From: Cucumis sativus
Lineage: Eukaryota; Streptophyta; Magnoliopsida; Cucurbitales; Cucurbitaceae
Length of the DNA: 64,000 bases
Assembly (NCBI RefSeq): GCF_000004075.3
Contig: NC_026655.2
Location: 25,281,489-25,345,488 of the forward strand
Reading direction: 5' to 3'
Part shown: piece by piece, positions 50,366 through 62,777 of the stretch
Layout: each line of letters begins with the position of its first letter
Position numbering within the stretch: the stretch's first letter is position 1
Notes under the pieces: model-generated
Told to the model about the DNA's origin: nothing
Seen by the model: only the letters and a program-made list of their open reading frames with translations
The model's database searches: none
Position numbers and translations under genes: made by a program

Positions 50366-52047
50366 AAATCTACCACTTGTTTTCTTTGGTGCAAAATCTT
50401 GGCTCTCTTTATACAGTACTTCATTAAGGTATAAGATCAATGTTGATGAATTCGTTTGATGACGTTCAAAATGAGTAAATATTTTGAGTCTACTCCCATC
50501 TCGATGAATTCCTTCAATCACTTGGAGATTTTTTTTTTTAAAGTTTATGACGTGTTAATTTGTAATGTGTGCACAAAGATGGATGGATGCAATTTGAAAT
50601 GCTCCCAACACCAATCCATTATTATGTATGTTCTCAAAGCTCTAGGATCCATTTAAATTGATGAGTTTAATCAATGAAATTTTTGGCTTGGCTATTTGGT
50701 TTTTGGAATTCTTAAATTGCATTTGTTATTGTTTTGATAATGAGGTGTTTAATGAAAAGAAATAATTATACAATTTAAATCCTAAGCTTTTCAGAAAGAA
50801 TCAATTTAACTTATTTTGTTAGTAATTTGTAACTTTGTTTGATTCTGTCCAATCAGGTACAAAACCCTTCTACAAGTTTAGGATACATTAAAAGTTTATT
50901 CCCTCACATTTGAGTTTCATGTCTATCTTATCTATGACTGAATGGATCGTAACTTCTTAAAATTAATTGTTTCGTTATATATAAACATAATTCCTTGGAA
51001 CTTTAATTGTGTCTAGTAGATCAAGTTCAACAATTTCAACAATGAAATTTGCGATTTTGAAAGAAAGAAAACTATACAAACTTTTAACGTTTAGAAAATT
51101 TAACCACTGATTTATTCTTTTAAGTTAATAATTATGAGAGGAGTTAAATAACTATTTGAGTATAATTTTGCAACAAATACATTCATCTCTAACAAATACA
51201 AACTACAACTTAGTTCTCAACTTTGAATAATGGAATGTTATAACTTTAGATTACTAATCCTTTGAATTGAAAGGTAAAAAATGTATAAAAACATTTAATT
51301 CTCCACTTTGAATTATTCTATTGATTGGTCTCAAATTCATTTAAAAACTTTGTCAAACAAAGCTAAACCGTGAGCAATAAAATTAGGGTTTAGCTTTGTT
51401 CGTAAGATCAATCAAGAAGTTGTTTGAATTGAAGACCACCCTTATGGCACATCTACTCTTTATTGATGGCTTTCGTTTTCATTGCTCTATTATTTAGTTT
51501 TCTTTTTTGGGTGTTCATCTTCCATGGAATCCAACAATAATTGCACTTTCAATCTTCCTTCTAATTGGGAGAACAAAAGGTTCGGTAAAGGTTGGGGGAT
51601 GATGATGTGATCAAGAACCTAAATTACAACTTTGTTATTTGAGTCTTTTCAATTTAATAACTTTAAATGGCAGAGACAATTCATAAAGTAGAAAAGTAAA
51701 ATTCTAATTTTCCCTAAATCCATAATCAAGTTTTTAAGTTGGCTTAAGCTTCCAATTAATTACATGCCTTACACGACACGTCAACAATATATTTTTTTTA
51801 TTTTTCCATCAATTTAAGTTATAAACTCTGCTGTAGTCAAAGTCAAACACTTGGTAGAACAAAAGTAATCAAATTTTGTAATTAACATTTTTCATTACAT
51901 TTCGTAGGGAAAAAAGTAATAATATAAACTCATTGAAGATTAAAAAAAAAAAAATACAAATACAAATACAAATACAACTAAGAACTTTATTATGTATTAA
52001 AAATGTGTCCTCCGTCGCCGGCGGTAGCAATCTTTAATTGTATTTGG
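50366..52047. other. Spacer between convergent AP4S and MIOX
   Basis: Contains the AP-4 sigma 3' UTR (to roughly 50690) and the myo-inositol oxygenase 3' flank (about 51990-52047, with a GC patch CGTCGCCGGCGG). No gene or repeat of note in between. Confidence 0.6.
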
Positions 52048-54330
52048 TCACCATCTGAGCTTTTCCGGGAAGTACTGAAAATTTCAATAATTTAATAAAC
52101 ACCATTTTAGTCACCAAAATAATTTAGAAAATAATTAATAACAAAGAATAGGATTTACCTTGTTAATTAGGGAAATATAATATGGTTTAACTTTTTCTAC
52201 GTCAATAAGTTCTTTGCTTTTACTGTAGAGATCATACTTGCTGAAATTTCATAAATAAAAACAATTAGTTCATAATCAATTATAGTAATTTTCAATAAAT
52301 AAAAATTACTATTATTATTGATATTATTAATTACTTGAATATATGGAGCCACTTCAAATTTTGTGCATCTTCCTCGTTCATTAGATGTTTATAAGCTCCT
52401 GCTCTATGTAAAGCTGAAACCAAAAATTAAACATTCAAATTTTAAATATTTTTGTTAATTCTACTATATTTGAAAATGCTAACGAAATAATAGTTTGATT
52501 TTTCTTACGATAGAAAGAGTGGTATCTAATTATGAACAATCCAGCTGAAGGTAAAGTAGAACCATTCTCTTTGGCCACCTGCAGATATTAGTATTAGAAT
52601 TTGATATTTTTTTAAAAAAGTTAAATTATATTAATGACATAGATTGATAGAAAAAGAATAGAATTAATACCAAATACATATAGTCATCATGGCCCCATGA
52701 AATTTTAACATTATCGAGTCCACAGCCCTCAGAGTAAATTCCATTTTTTGTACTATAAGTTGGATTCTCCCAATCTGGATTCTCCTTGAAGTACTGAAAT
52801 TAATTCAAATTAATCCATTAATAATTATATATAAATATGTAATATTTTCAATTTCATTATCAAAATTCCACCATTCTTGGAAATAAAAAAAATTATAGAA
52901 AGTCTCAAATTCAATGACTGCTACCAAACTTTGTTGTCTTGTGTTTTATAAAATTATTCACTTTTATTTAATTTGAGAATTAGTTCAAATCAAGGATTGG
53001 AAAGTGCATTAATTAAAATGTAAATGTGAAGGTAACTCTTGAATTTAGCACCGTAGTAAGTTTTTTTTTGTTATACTCACGATTTAGAGAACGTAAAATG
53101 TAGTTTTGCGAATACATTATAATCCAATTTGAAAGTTATAATTAATTGTGTTTAGTTTATTAACTCAATTTCGATAATAGACACTAATGACAAAAGAAAA
53201 TTATCTTACTAAAGACTTTTAAACTTATACTTAACACCTAAATAATTAAATTGAAACAAAAACTCAAATCTGGTAAATTTGCAACTAAAACTAAATTAAA
53301 GCGAAATTCAAAATTTAAAACTTCCAAGACTAAATCCAAAGCAGCATTTGATGGAAAGAAATTTAAAACTTATATGTAACTCCAAAAATTACCTTGTGGT
53401 GAACAATGGATTCATCAAAAGCACATCCAACAGGGTGTGTATCTCCTACAAAACCAAAACATGACAACAAAATTATTTGAATCCTATTTCTTTAATGTAA
53501 AGAAAACTATAATTTTTGTTGTTTGTTGTTTGTTCTTAGTTCTTACCTACAACAGCCCATTGAGGAAGCCCACCAAAGCTAGGAAGAAGAAGCACTTTTC
53601 CAAGATCTAACAACAGAAGAAATTATTCAATAAAAAAACAGAGTATCCACATTAAGAAAAAAGAGGATCTAACATTATTAATCATACCATGGATTAAAGC
53701 AGTCAAGTGCAACCAATCTTCATCAGGATAATCTTTCCTGATTGCTTCAGCAGTTTGCAACAAATGCTGAATTTGTGGTTCATCCAAATCGGGATCGCTA
53801 TCATCCACCACGTCGTTTAGAAGCTCACAACATTCCCATATGCTCATTTCCTCTCTATCCATTTTCTTATACTCTTCTCTCATCTTCTCCACAAATTCAT
53901 AAGTTTGATGAATGTGATTCTGCCTATAGAACTCCTCAACCCCCTTTTGTCTCTCACTTTCCGCTTCGTAATCTCTAAACGAATGCCCGAACGCATTCAT
54001 TTCCGGTGCTGCAAATCCCTCCGTCTTCGCATTTGGTACCACAAATCCCCCGTCTAACACCAATTCCTTCAGCTCTGTAATCCCAACCTTCTTCTCATCT
54101 TCCCCTTCTGCAAGTCCATGGAAATTGAAAACCCATAATTAAAAAGCTTATAAACTCAAATTATTCAAAACGAAAAACCCAAAAATTAAATAGCTTTTGA
54201 CAATGCATTCAATAACGACTATGGTAAAGGTAATCAGAAATGGAAAATAGAAGAAGAAGAAGAAGAAGAAGAAGAAGAAGAAGAAGAAGAAGAGGATACC
54301 GAAGTGAGGCTGTTCGATAAGGATCGTCAT
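52048..54330 (-). CDS. MIOX: myo-Inositol oxygenase
   Basis: Non-haem di-iron enzyme that cleaves myo-inositol with O2 to D-glucuronate, feeding UDP-glucuronate for cell-wall polysaccharides. Nine GT-AG exons on the minus strand: 54300-54330, 53688-54107, 53547-53606, 53393-53445, 52671-52793, 52509-52578, 52335-52413, 52159-52240 and 52048-52074, giving 314 residues, the normal length. The iron ligands expected from the animal enzyme structure are all present: His125 ([14 protein letters not shown]), His150-Asp151 (LTALIHDLGK), His223 ([10 protein letters not shown]), His249 ([14 protein letters not shown]) and Asp282 ([13 protein letters not shown]). [20 protein letters not shown] and the C-terminal YFPEKLRW are also diagnostic. 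The short first exon ([10 protein letters not shown]) matches plant relatives. Intron 1 carries a pure GAA repeat. The enzyme is cytosolic. It appears intact and functional. Confidence 0.97.
54250..54293. repeat. GAA trinucleotide microsatellite in MIOX intron 1
   Basis: About 14 uninterrupted GAA units (TTC on the gene strand) lie six bases from the exon 1 donor side of MIOX intron 1. On the transcript it is a TTC run just after the donor site. Confidence 0.95.
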
Positions 54331-54363
54331 GGGTACGTTAGTGTTATGGAAAGAAAACAAAAA

Positions 54364-54400
54364 CGAAGGAACGAATGAACGAATGAACGAATGAACGAAA
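54364..54400. repeat. GAAC/GAAT short tandem repeat in MIOX 5' leader
   Basis: Four to five units of GAACGAAT within the probable 5' UTR of the MIOX gene, between its ATG and the TATA box. Confidence 0.85.
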
Positions 54401-54444
54401 GAAATGAGATATGGTGTGAAGAGCAATGTTGGTGGAAAGGGTTT

Positions 54445-54451
54445 TTTTATA
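54445..54451 (-). promoter_or_regulatory. TATA box of MIOX
   Basis: On the minus strand the sequence reads ACACTATAAAAAAACCC, about 115 bp upstream of the MIOX ATG. The start site is predicted about 30 bp downstream, near 54415, giving an 80-90 base leader. Confidence 0.7.
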
Positions 54452-56049
54452 GTGTCTTCAAAATGTCCTTTGCATGAGAATTCGCAACATTTGGAGTCCT
54501 TAAATGGAAAACAAAACTTTCATTTTCCACTTTTTATTAAAAAGATATTATTATTATATCTAAATCCCTCCGAAAGAAACGTTAAAAAAAAACAACGTTT
54601 TTTGGATAAATATTTTATTCTCTCTAAATTTTAAAATATTACACTCACTTTAATTCCTATCTAATTTTCTAAATTAAGAAATGTTACATTTTTATCTTTT
54701 TGTTTTATTATTTATAGAATTTAGATTTTAATTTACACTTCTATATTTGTGTTTTTTTACTAAATATTAATTTCGAAGAAAAATCCTCAAATAATTCCCC
54801 AACCATATTAAATTTTACTCGAAAAAACTCTACATAATTATGTTAAAATTAATTAACATTATTATAGATGAAGGTGAGCATTAAAAGTTTTAGGATAAGA
54901 GCGTATAATATTTAAATTGAAAACAAAACTCAAAATTTAATAATAAAAATGAAAATTTTCTAACCTTTAAAAACCAAATAAAAAAAAATGTATCAATTTA
55001 TGGGTAGTAAAAGAAAGAGAGAGATCATATGAAAGGCTTACCAACCACTGCTTAGCCACAAATGTCTTGAAAAAAATCTTCACTCTCTAAGCTCATGGTT
55101 GATTTTCAACCACATTTATCTCATTTCACATCATCAAAAACACACACAAAAAAAAATCTCCAATTTTGTTTTATATTTGAAAATCAGAAGATTTAGTTTG
55201 ATAGAATAGAGAGTAATGTTTATGTTTATGATACTCAATTTTAGTTTATTATGCTTTATTTGAGAATATCATATATTTTTTATCTCAATGATGATTACGA
55301 TTTAGGAGTGGTGGGTTAATTTCAGGTGTAAAATATGGTGAGTTTTAGTTTTGAATTATATGATTAGTTTGAAAGGAGAAAGTGTAAAATTGAATTGAAG
55401 GGATAAAAAAGAGAAAAAGAAGAGAGGAAATATGAAATGATAAAAAAAAGAGAGCCCTGAAGTGCAAAAGAAGAAGAAATTGAAAAGGAAAGGATGAGTC
55501 AGCAAGGCGTGTCATATATATCTCATCAAGAAGAGAAACAGTAACACCAACTACAACTAGTAGACGCGTTGACGCAGCATCTACTCATCGCTGAGTAATT
55601 CTCTTTGACATTCTTTTAAAATAAATAAATTAATTAAATAATTTACTTTATTTATTTATTATTATTATTATTTTGGGCAATTTCATGCAAATTTCCCCTT
55701 CACGGCTGAGCTGAGCTGTCATCTCCTATTTCCGAACCCTTTCTTGCCGTTCAGATTGACTCCAGTCTGTCTACTTTAATATCCAATCCAACTCCTCCAT
55801 TTTGCCACCTCATACTTTTTCAATTTTTTAAAATCAACTTGTTGAATGTCAATTTTTGAAGGAGGATTTTTAGTGGGGAAATATCTATACTCATCTTGTC
55901 CATTACCATTGATTTTTACTATATATATAAAAAATAATAATAGTAAAGTAAACTTAGGGTGGGTGTCCATTATCATTTTTAAAAATGTGGTTATAAGTAA
56001 TTTTGGAATTTTGTACCCACTTGATATCTATAACCCTATTTTTTAAAGA

Positions 56050-57290
56050 ACTAACGTTGATATGTTGTCTGTGATGTCAGTACGATGTGGGAACAATGTG
56101 ATTAATTTAATTGTTGGTTTGGCTCTTCTTCAGAGATGATTTGTAGAGGAGATAGGTAAAGGTTGTTATCATATATTGTTTGGCGAATTAAATTTGGTGA
56201 ACTGAACGATTTGTTGTGGACGGAAATGTGATTAAAGTCTTATATCAATTAAATAAGGAGATGATTGTGGATTTTTGTAAGTGAGAACAATTAATGATAT
56301 AAGCTTGTTCGGATGAAACCAAAAGCAATGTCATTAGTGTGTGTACGACCAAATTAAAGTCGTTGTCAAGTTGTAGTAACTTTTTTTAGATGGTATCATA
56401 CATGGTCATAGTATATGTCGTATGTGATTAAGTCTTTGGGCGATGTGCTCAAGTGTAATTTGGATCTCATGTGACTATTTGAAAGAAGGCTAGGTGTAGG
56501 TGTAGTCATTTGTTCCAGGGGAGGATTTGTTGAGTGAAAATGTGATGAAAGTCTTAACTCATATTTGTACTTAGGAAGGTTTGAAATTATAGTTGTTTTT
56601 TCTCTTCTAATTTTAGTAATAGTTAAAATAATTTTCTTTTTTTTGTTTGTTGAAGAAAATATAATTAAAATTTTCGAAAGCAAGGCTTCTTAAGTTACAA
56701 ATTTATTTACTTGAATAATGTCGAAAATGGAAGAGCTAATGAAAAAAATAAAGTATAGTTGGCATTCATACTTCAAATATATATATATGACAATAAATAG
56801 ATCATTCATGTCAAATTGTCAAGAATAAATTACATCTCCAAGTAATTGAGGATTACTATTGTCTTCCTTAACCAAAACTCTAAATGTCTTTATTGAGATT
56901 TTTCTCTTGATGAGATAAGACTGATTGCTTATTGTTTTAGTATATTAGGGACCATAACCCTAAGTCTCTTTATATACTAGTTCAATTAGAATCCTCATTA
57001 AATCCTAATCAATCTAATAATAGGCTTCTATCCGTTTAATTCATACTCAAATAGAAATTTTGGGTCTTAATTAAATAGATAACGTAATGTAACTAATTTA
57101 ATAAAATAACTCAAGGCAATAAATTATCAATTCACATATATAGCCCACACACTTTAATTATACACAATACGTTTAATTAACAAATCTAAACATAACTCAA
57201 TTGATAATTGATATATGAATGTAGCTGCCACTAAAATATCTATAATTCGAATTTAACCGATGAGTATGTGAGTAGGGAAGGACCAAGGAG
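56050..57290 (+). mobile_element. Decayed LTR-retrotransposon relic
   Basis: At 56391 TGGTATCATACATGGTCATAG resembles the junction of an LTR with the initiator-Met tRNA primer site (usual wording TGGTATCAGAGCCATGG). Words on either side recur in altered form: GATTTGTTGTGGACGGAAAT with GTGATTAAAGTCTTA (near 56210-56245) versus GATTTGTTGAGTGAAAATGT with GATGAAAGTCTTA (near 56525-56560). A TATA-bearing, LTR-like stretch (CCCTAAGTCTCTTTATATAC) lies at 56957-56980. No coding remains. Borders are approximate. Confidence 0.4.
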
Positions 57291-58722
57291 AACAAATAGC
57301 AAAGAAAAAAAATAGAAAAATTAGAAGATATAATATTTTACCATTATATTTCCTCTGATTTTAAAATGACATAATTATTAAATAATAAAAATTACTTTTA
57401 AATTTGGGTAATATTTTAGAATTTAGATTTAAATATTATTCTTGTCTAACTGTTTAATCATTAGTACATTTTGATTATTATACTAAAAATATATATAATT
57501 TCATTCCTTTTATTTTTAAATGAACATGAATACTAAAAGAAATGATAGTTGAAAGTACTACGAACAAAATATAAGATCAAATTGAAACAAAATTTTAAAA
57601 TATGTCAAAATAAAAGTATAGTGTACGTCAAAATTTGTCCGTATTATCAATTAAACTTACTTCTCTTGAAGATTTTTTTTTCCTTAGATCACACACAACA
57701 TTCAAAATTAATAACAAAGAGTTGAATGATATCGAGATTCACAAAAGTAGGAAGATGAATGTCTAAATTAATTTAACAAAGTCAAACATTACATTTTGTA
57801 ATTAATTGCATATCACGTTTTAATTCATTAAGTACATTGTATCAACTTTATGCTGTTACTTGATATAACATTTTTATTTTCCGATATTATTTAACATTTT
57901 AATACTTTCAAAGGATAATTATTATTACTTTATCACTTTAAATTACTTTATTTTATTACTTTTATGTAGTAGATGTAATTTCTTTAATTACGTTTAACAA
58001 CACGAACATAATTGATATTAGGTGATTAATCTGATTGTTCGATTTGAGTGTTTGTATTCATTGTTTTAACTTTTAAGTGGTTTGTGACTTCTATTTAAGA
58101 TAAGAATTCAGTTCATTTTATTTTCTTCTTTAGTCATTTTTTCTTGAAATGTGTGTCTTTCCTAATATATTCATTTTTGTTTTGTAATTGAATGAGTAAG
58201 TTTCAACTACTCAAACTTTTCAACTACTCAAACTTTTGCTATTTAAATAATCTATTTTATTAAACCTGTTTGATATTACATGTTTTGCACGTGTTGTATA
58301 TAGTATAGTATGGGTGTTCAAAAAATAGTTGAGAACTGAACCGACTGACAAACAAAACCGAAGTTGAATCAAACTCGAATGCTTGTAGTTCGATTCGATT
58401 TGTGTTAAGTTGAAATTTATTCTTATACGACTTAGTTTGGTTTAAGATATTAAATTGATTCTAAAACATAGCTGAACTACGTTCTATATATTTATAAAAA
58501 TAATTACATATATAGGTATAACTTACTTAGAATAGACGACATTAGAAGTGGAAATTAAACGACACTTGAATTGAAAACATAGGACGACAAAAACGACACC
58601 AACACATAAACCCTTATCTTCATAAGTAATTTGATTCGATTTTGGATGATTTTTTTTTTTTTTTTGTATTTTATGGTTAATTTTGTTTTTAAACCTACAA
58701 AAAAAATATATAATATTCATCA

Positions 58723-58729
58723 AAAAAAC
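58723..58729 (-). terminator. RNA polymerase III T-run terminator of tRNA-Lys
   Basis: Seven T on the tRNA strand, starting six bases after the tRNA 3' end: the standard termination signal. Confidence 0.85.
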
Positions 58730-58735
58730 TAAAGT

Positions 58736-58808
58736 CGCCCACCGTGGGGCTCGAACCCACGACCACAAGGTTAAGAGCCTTGCGCTCTACCAACTGAGCT
58801 AGACGGCC
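58736..58808 (-). tRNA. trnK-CUU: tRNA-Lys (anticodon CTT)
   Basis: A 73-base intronless tRNA on the minus strand. The D-arm reads TAGCTCAGTTGGTAGAGC, the anticodon stem-loop CAAGGCTCTTAACCTTG (anticodon CTT, reading AAG), and the T-arm GTGGGTTCGAGCCCCAC. A and B box promoters are intact. The acceptor strand begins GGCCGTC and pairs with GGTGGGC; position 2 is G facing G71, where plant tRNA-Lys(CTT) as I recall it has C2. The transcript is followed at once by a T run that would stop RNA polymerase III. Confidence 0.93.
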
Positions 58809-59985
58809 TGATTGATGCTGTTTGATATTAATTTATTAACTTAATTACAAATTTTATGTAAAAAATATTTTTGAATTTTAATTTGATTTAGTTCACTTCT
58901 CTTTTTACTTTGATTTAGGCTTTGGAATTGTACTGTTTCTAAAAATTTATATCCTATATTTTGGGTTCATAAATATTATTATTATTATTATTCACAATAA
59001 TCTTTTGAGTTCCTTACAAAAAAATGACAACAACTATTTAGAATGAAGTTGAAAATGCGTAAAGAATATGATGTAAACTAGGATACAACAATCTTGAATT
59101 CTATATAAGAAAATGTGGCAGCGTTTAGTGTAAAGGATTGCGTAGAAAAAAATAAAATAAACGAGAGTTAGATTCATTAATCTCATATAAAATCTTTATT
59201 AGTATTACAAGTTATTTGTTTGTGTGTATTTTTTTTAACTTTGTTATCATGGAAGCTTTTTAATTTTGATTTATATTTTTTATTTGTACTTTGTTGTCAC
59301 GAAAAAATTATTTATATATATATTTTTGGTAAGGTATAGTTTGATAAATTGTTTTGATTTCTCCCGTTAATCAACCTATGACAAGCATTACCCTAAGATA
59401 AAATTGGTTGATGCAAGTAGTTTTCTCCTAAATGTTCATTGGGTAGAGTGATTTGGCCTATTATCATAATTAAACTATGTTTCATATATTGATTTAAACT
59501 ATGCTTATGTCAAGCATGGAGTCAATGTCTAATTTATAAACTGTTGTATATATATATATATATTAATTAGATTATTGGAAGTTACATGAAATAACACAAT
59601 TTATAAACTAAACTAAAAATATAGCACAATAATAAAATATTAAAAAAATAACAAAAGTTGACTATTATGTTATTAAAAAATTTACAATGTCAAGTCTACT
59701 CGATCTTGAGTGGTTATGATTGATAAAAGCTAATTATCAATGCTAGCTTATAGTTTGAAACAATTAAAAAGAAGCACTAAGTGACAAACAAAAAATCATC
59801 ACTAATACTAAGTATTAATTATATAACATATATTAGTGATAGCTTTTAATAAGAGAAATTATAGAAGAAGCATCTACAATGATGACAATACGTGAGTTTT
59901 CTCTTTAGTGTTTTACTAATTTTTGTGTGGTATGTTGTAAATATATATATATATTGCTTTAATGCTATTTATGCATGTATGTGAT

Positions 59986-60191
59986 CAATGACGAATCCAG
60001 AAAATTTATTGAGAGGGGGCTTCGACAAGTAAGATTTGAACTATGACTGAAAGGGGGTTGACAAGCATAGTTACCATTAAACTGTCTACAAATATTAAGT
60101 ATTAATTGATTTTGTTTATACATATTATATAAAAACAATAAAGTTGAGGGGGGCTCGAGCCCCTCCTGGACCTATACTAAATCCGCCGGTG
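59986..60191. mobile_element. Non-autonomous hAT-like MITE with 8-bp target duplication
   Basis: About 206 bp. The left end, CAATGACGAATCCAGAAA, and the reversed right end, CACCGGCGGATTTAGTAT, are imperfect inverted repeats whose differences are nearly all transitions. Both ends carry an inner G-rich block (AGAGGGGGCTTCG / AGGAGGGGCTCGAGCCCC). The flanks TATGTGAT (59978-59985) and CATGTGGT (60192-60199) match at six of eight positions, again differing by transitions. This fits an 8-bp target-site duplication, as hAT elements make. No coding capacity. Confidence 0.7.
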
Positions 60192-60543
60192 CATGTGGTA
60201 CGAAACATTTTTTAAAAATCTAACAAAATGTTATAAGGTATATTTAAAATAACCATGAATCTTTCAAAACAACCAATAAGTTGGTATGAGAAAACCAAAG
60301 TAAATAGAGAATAAAATTTTATTAAATGCATTTTCTCTCTCCAAATTAAAAAGTAAAATATTGCGACAAAAACATTTTCTCTCTACGTTCTTTGTCATTG
60401 TAATATTATATACAATCAAAATAAATAAATAAGCGTATAAAAAAATACTAAATTTAAACATGAGGTTTGTACGTAAAGATCCTGTCGACAACATGGATTC
60501 TAGACAAGATGAAGATGGAGAGGATTTTTAAACACACAACCCA

Positions 60544-60547
<4 letters not shown>

Positions 60548-60579
<32 letters not shown>

Positions 60580-60605
60580 TTATTTATTTATTTATTTATT
60601 TATTT
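60548..60605. repeat. Compound TA / TTTA microsatellite
   Basis: About 14 TA units followed directly by about eight TTTA units. Confidence 0.95.
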
Positions 60606-62052
60606 GTACACAGTGATATATATAATAGTTTATTTTATATAAACGATGAAGATTGTTGTCATCAAACTAGTTGTATTTGAATATATATCAAATATACTTA
60701 TAATTATTTTCATATATTTGTTTGAATATTTTAAAATGAACTATAATAAAATGAAATGATATTATCATTTCCTATTTTCAAATGAAAATGAAATTTTTTT
60801 ATATTAAATATTTTTTCACTCTCCAATTGAAAATGAAAATATATTATATTAAATGTTCTCATAATAAATGTATATTTATCTCTCAAATTATTAAGAGAAC
60901 TTTGAAGTTAGTAGAATTAATAAATATATTAAGTGGTAGTGAAATCAATTATATTTTAGTACATATCAAATATATTTATAGTATATTTTACACAATATAA
61001 AAAATCAACATGAAAAATAAAATCATATTAAATGTCATTTTCTCTCTCATGGAAAAAATTATATTAAGTGTCTTTTCACTCTTCAATTAAAAATAATAAA
61101 ATATTAGATTAGATACATTTTCTCCCTACATAATAAACTATAATAAATGTATATTTCTATCCCAACGTTAATGAAACTTTGAAAATAAAGAAATATATAT
61201 TAATAAATGCATTAATTTTTTTAGAAACCAACTATATTTGAGTATATATGAAATATAGTTGTCATTATATTTCATATATTTGTTTGAACACTTTTAAATA
61301 AATGAGTAGGTTAAGTACGTAAATCAATGTAAATCACATTAAATATCGCTTTCACTTAAAATAAAAATGAAATTATTTATACTAAATATTAAATGATTTT
61401 CTTTCTCCAATTGAAAATGAAAAAAATATTATATTTAGTGTATTGTCTCCAATAAAACAATAAATATCTCAACAATTATACTTTGAGTAAATACTCCAGT
61501 TAAGAACTGCAAATATAGCAAAAGGAATAGTAAATAGAAGCAACAAGAATTAAAGACATTGTTGGTCCAATTTGATAACACGACATCTATATCTAAAGGG
61601 TCATTGACCCAAGATCTGAGATTTGTTTTACTTTGAGATATGAATCATAATTACATCCTTATGATTATAAGTACATAATTTACAATTCAACAGTAAATCA
61701 ATCATTAATATATTTCAAGAATAATATAAATAAAGATCTCTCCTTAATCATTGTATCTCATCAATCAACAAATTCAGGTGTTTTTACTCTTTAACATCGT
61801 GAAGCTCGACCTTATTCTTTAAGCCAAAAGACTTTTCTTCACAATAGAAACTTAGGAAGATTAACTCTAGGCAACTTGCAAAACAATTTACTTGCTTATT
61901 CGATTGCCTCACATATTACGAGAGTAGTACTCCAATTTTATGCCCACCCACAAGCCAAATCAAAAAAATAAATAATAGGCCAAGATTTAATCAGTCTTGC
62001 AGAAAATTGTCAAATTGATGGGAGCCCAAAATTTATAAATTTGACAAAGTGG

Positions 62053-62149
62053 TGGCCCGTTACCACTAATACGGCCCAATTTAATCGGCCCAAATGGCCC
62101 GTTACCACTATTCTAATTGCTTTATAATCTCATCCCACCAAAACCCTAA
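62053..62149 (+). promoter_or_regulatory. eS30 promoter: duplicated site II block and telo-box
   Basis: TGGCCCGTTACCACTA occurs exactly twice (62053-62068 and 62095-62110). Between and beside lie GGCCCA motifs (62073-62078, 62087-62092). A telo-box AAACCCTAA sits at 62141-62149, about 75 bp before the ATG. Site II plus telo-box is the usual promoter grammar of plant ribosomal-protein genes, linking expression to cell growth through TCP-type factors. Confidence 0.8.
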
Positions 62150-62225
62150 CTCTTGATCTCCATCTCCTCAGCGGCTTGTTATCGGAAGTTAAGCACCGGG
62201 AAGGTTCCGAAGCAATCAATCAGCC

Positions 62226-62777
<552 letters not shown>

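Larger units (their letters stand above)
54452..58735. other. AT-rich intergenic region between MIOX and tRNA-Lys
   Basis: Includes the MIOX upstream region, a mildly GC-rich patch at 55550-55760 (ACGCGTTGACGCAGC, GGCTGAGCTGAGCTG) without a frame, and a likely retrotransposon relic at 56050-57290. A 17-bp tandem duplication (TTCAACTACTCAAACTT) lies at about 58202-58235, and a repeat-like GAACCGACTGA/GTTCGATTCGATT segment at 58310-58450. No gene supported. Confidence 0.55.
58809..62052. other. AT-rich intergenic region with a hAT-like MITE; no gene supported
   Basis: Very AT-rich DNA with the element at 59986-60191 and a TA/TTTA microsatellite at 60548-60605. The segment at 61490-61990 has more even composition and may be an old transposable-element piece, but I could not place it in a family. 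Words near 60780-61440 recur: ATTTTCTCTC with TCCAATTGAAAATGAAA and TATATTAAATG appear several times, suggesting a degenerate tandem repeat of roughly 200-300 bp. Confidence 0.5.

Noticed and set aside
53742-53978. 78-residue plus-strand frame
   Set aside because: Antisense shadow of MIOX exon 2.
58523-58768. 81-residue minus-strand frame across the tRNA
   Set aside because: Its start lies inside the tRNA-Lys gene and the rest is AT-rich.
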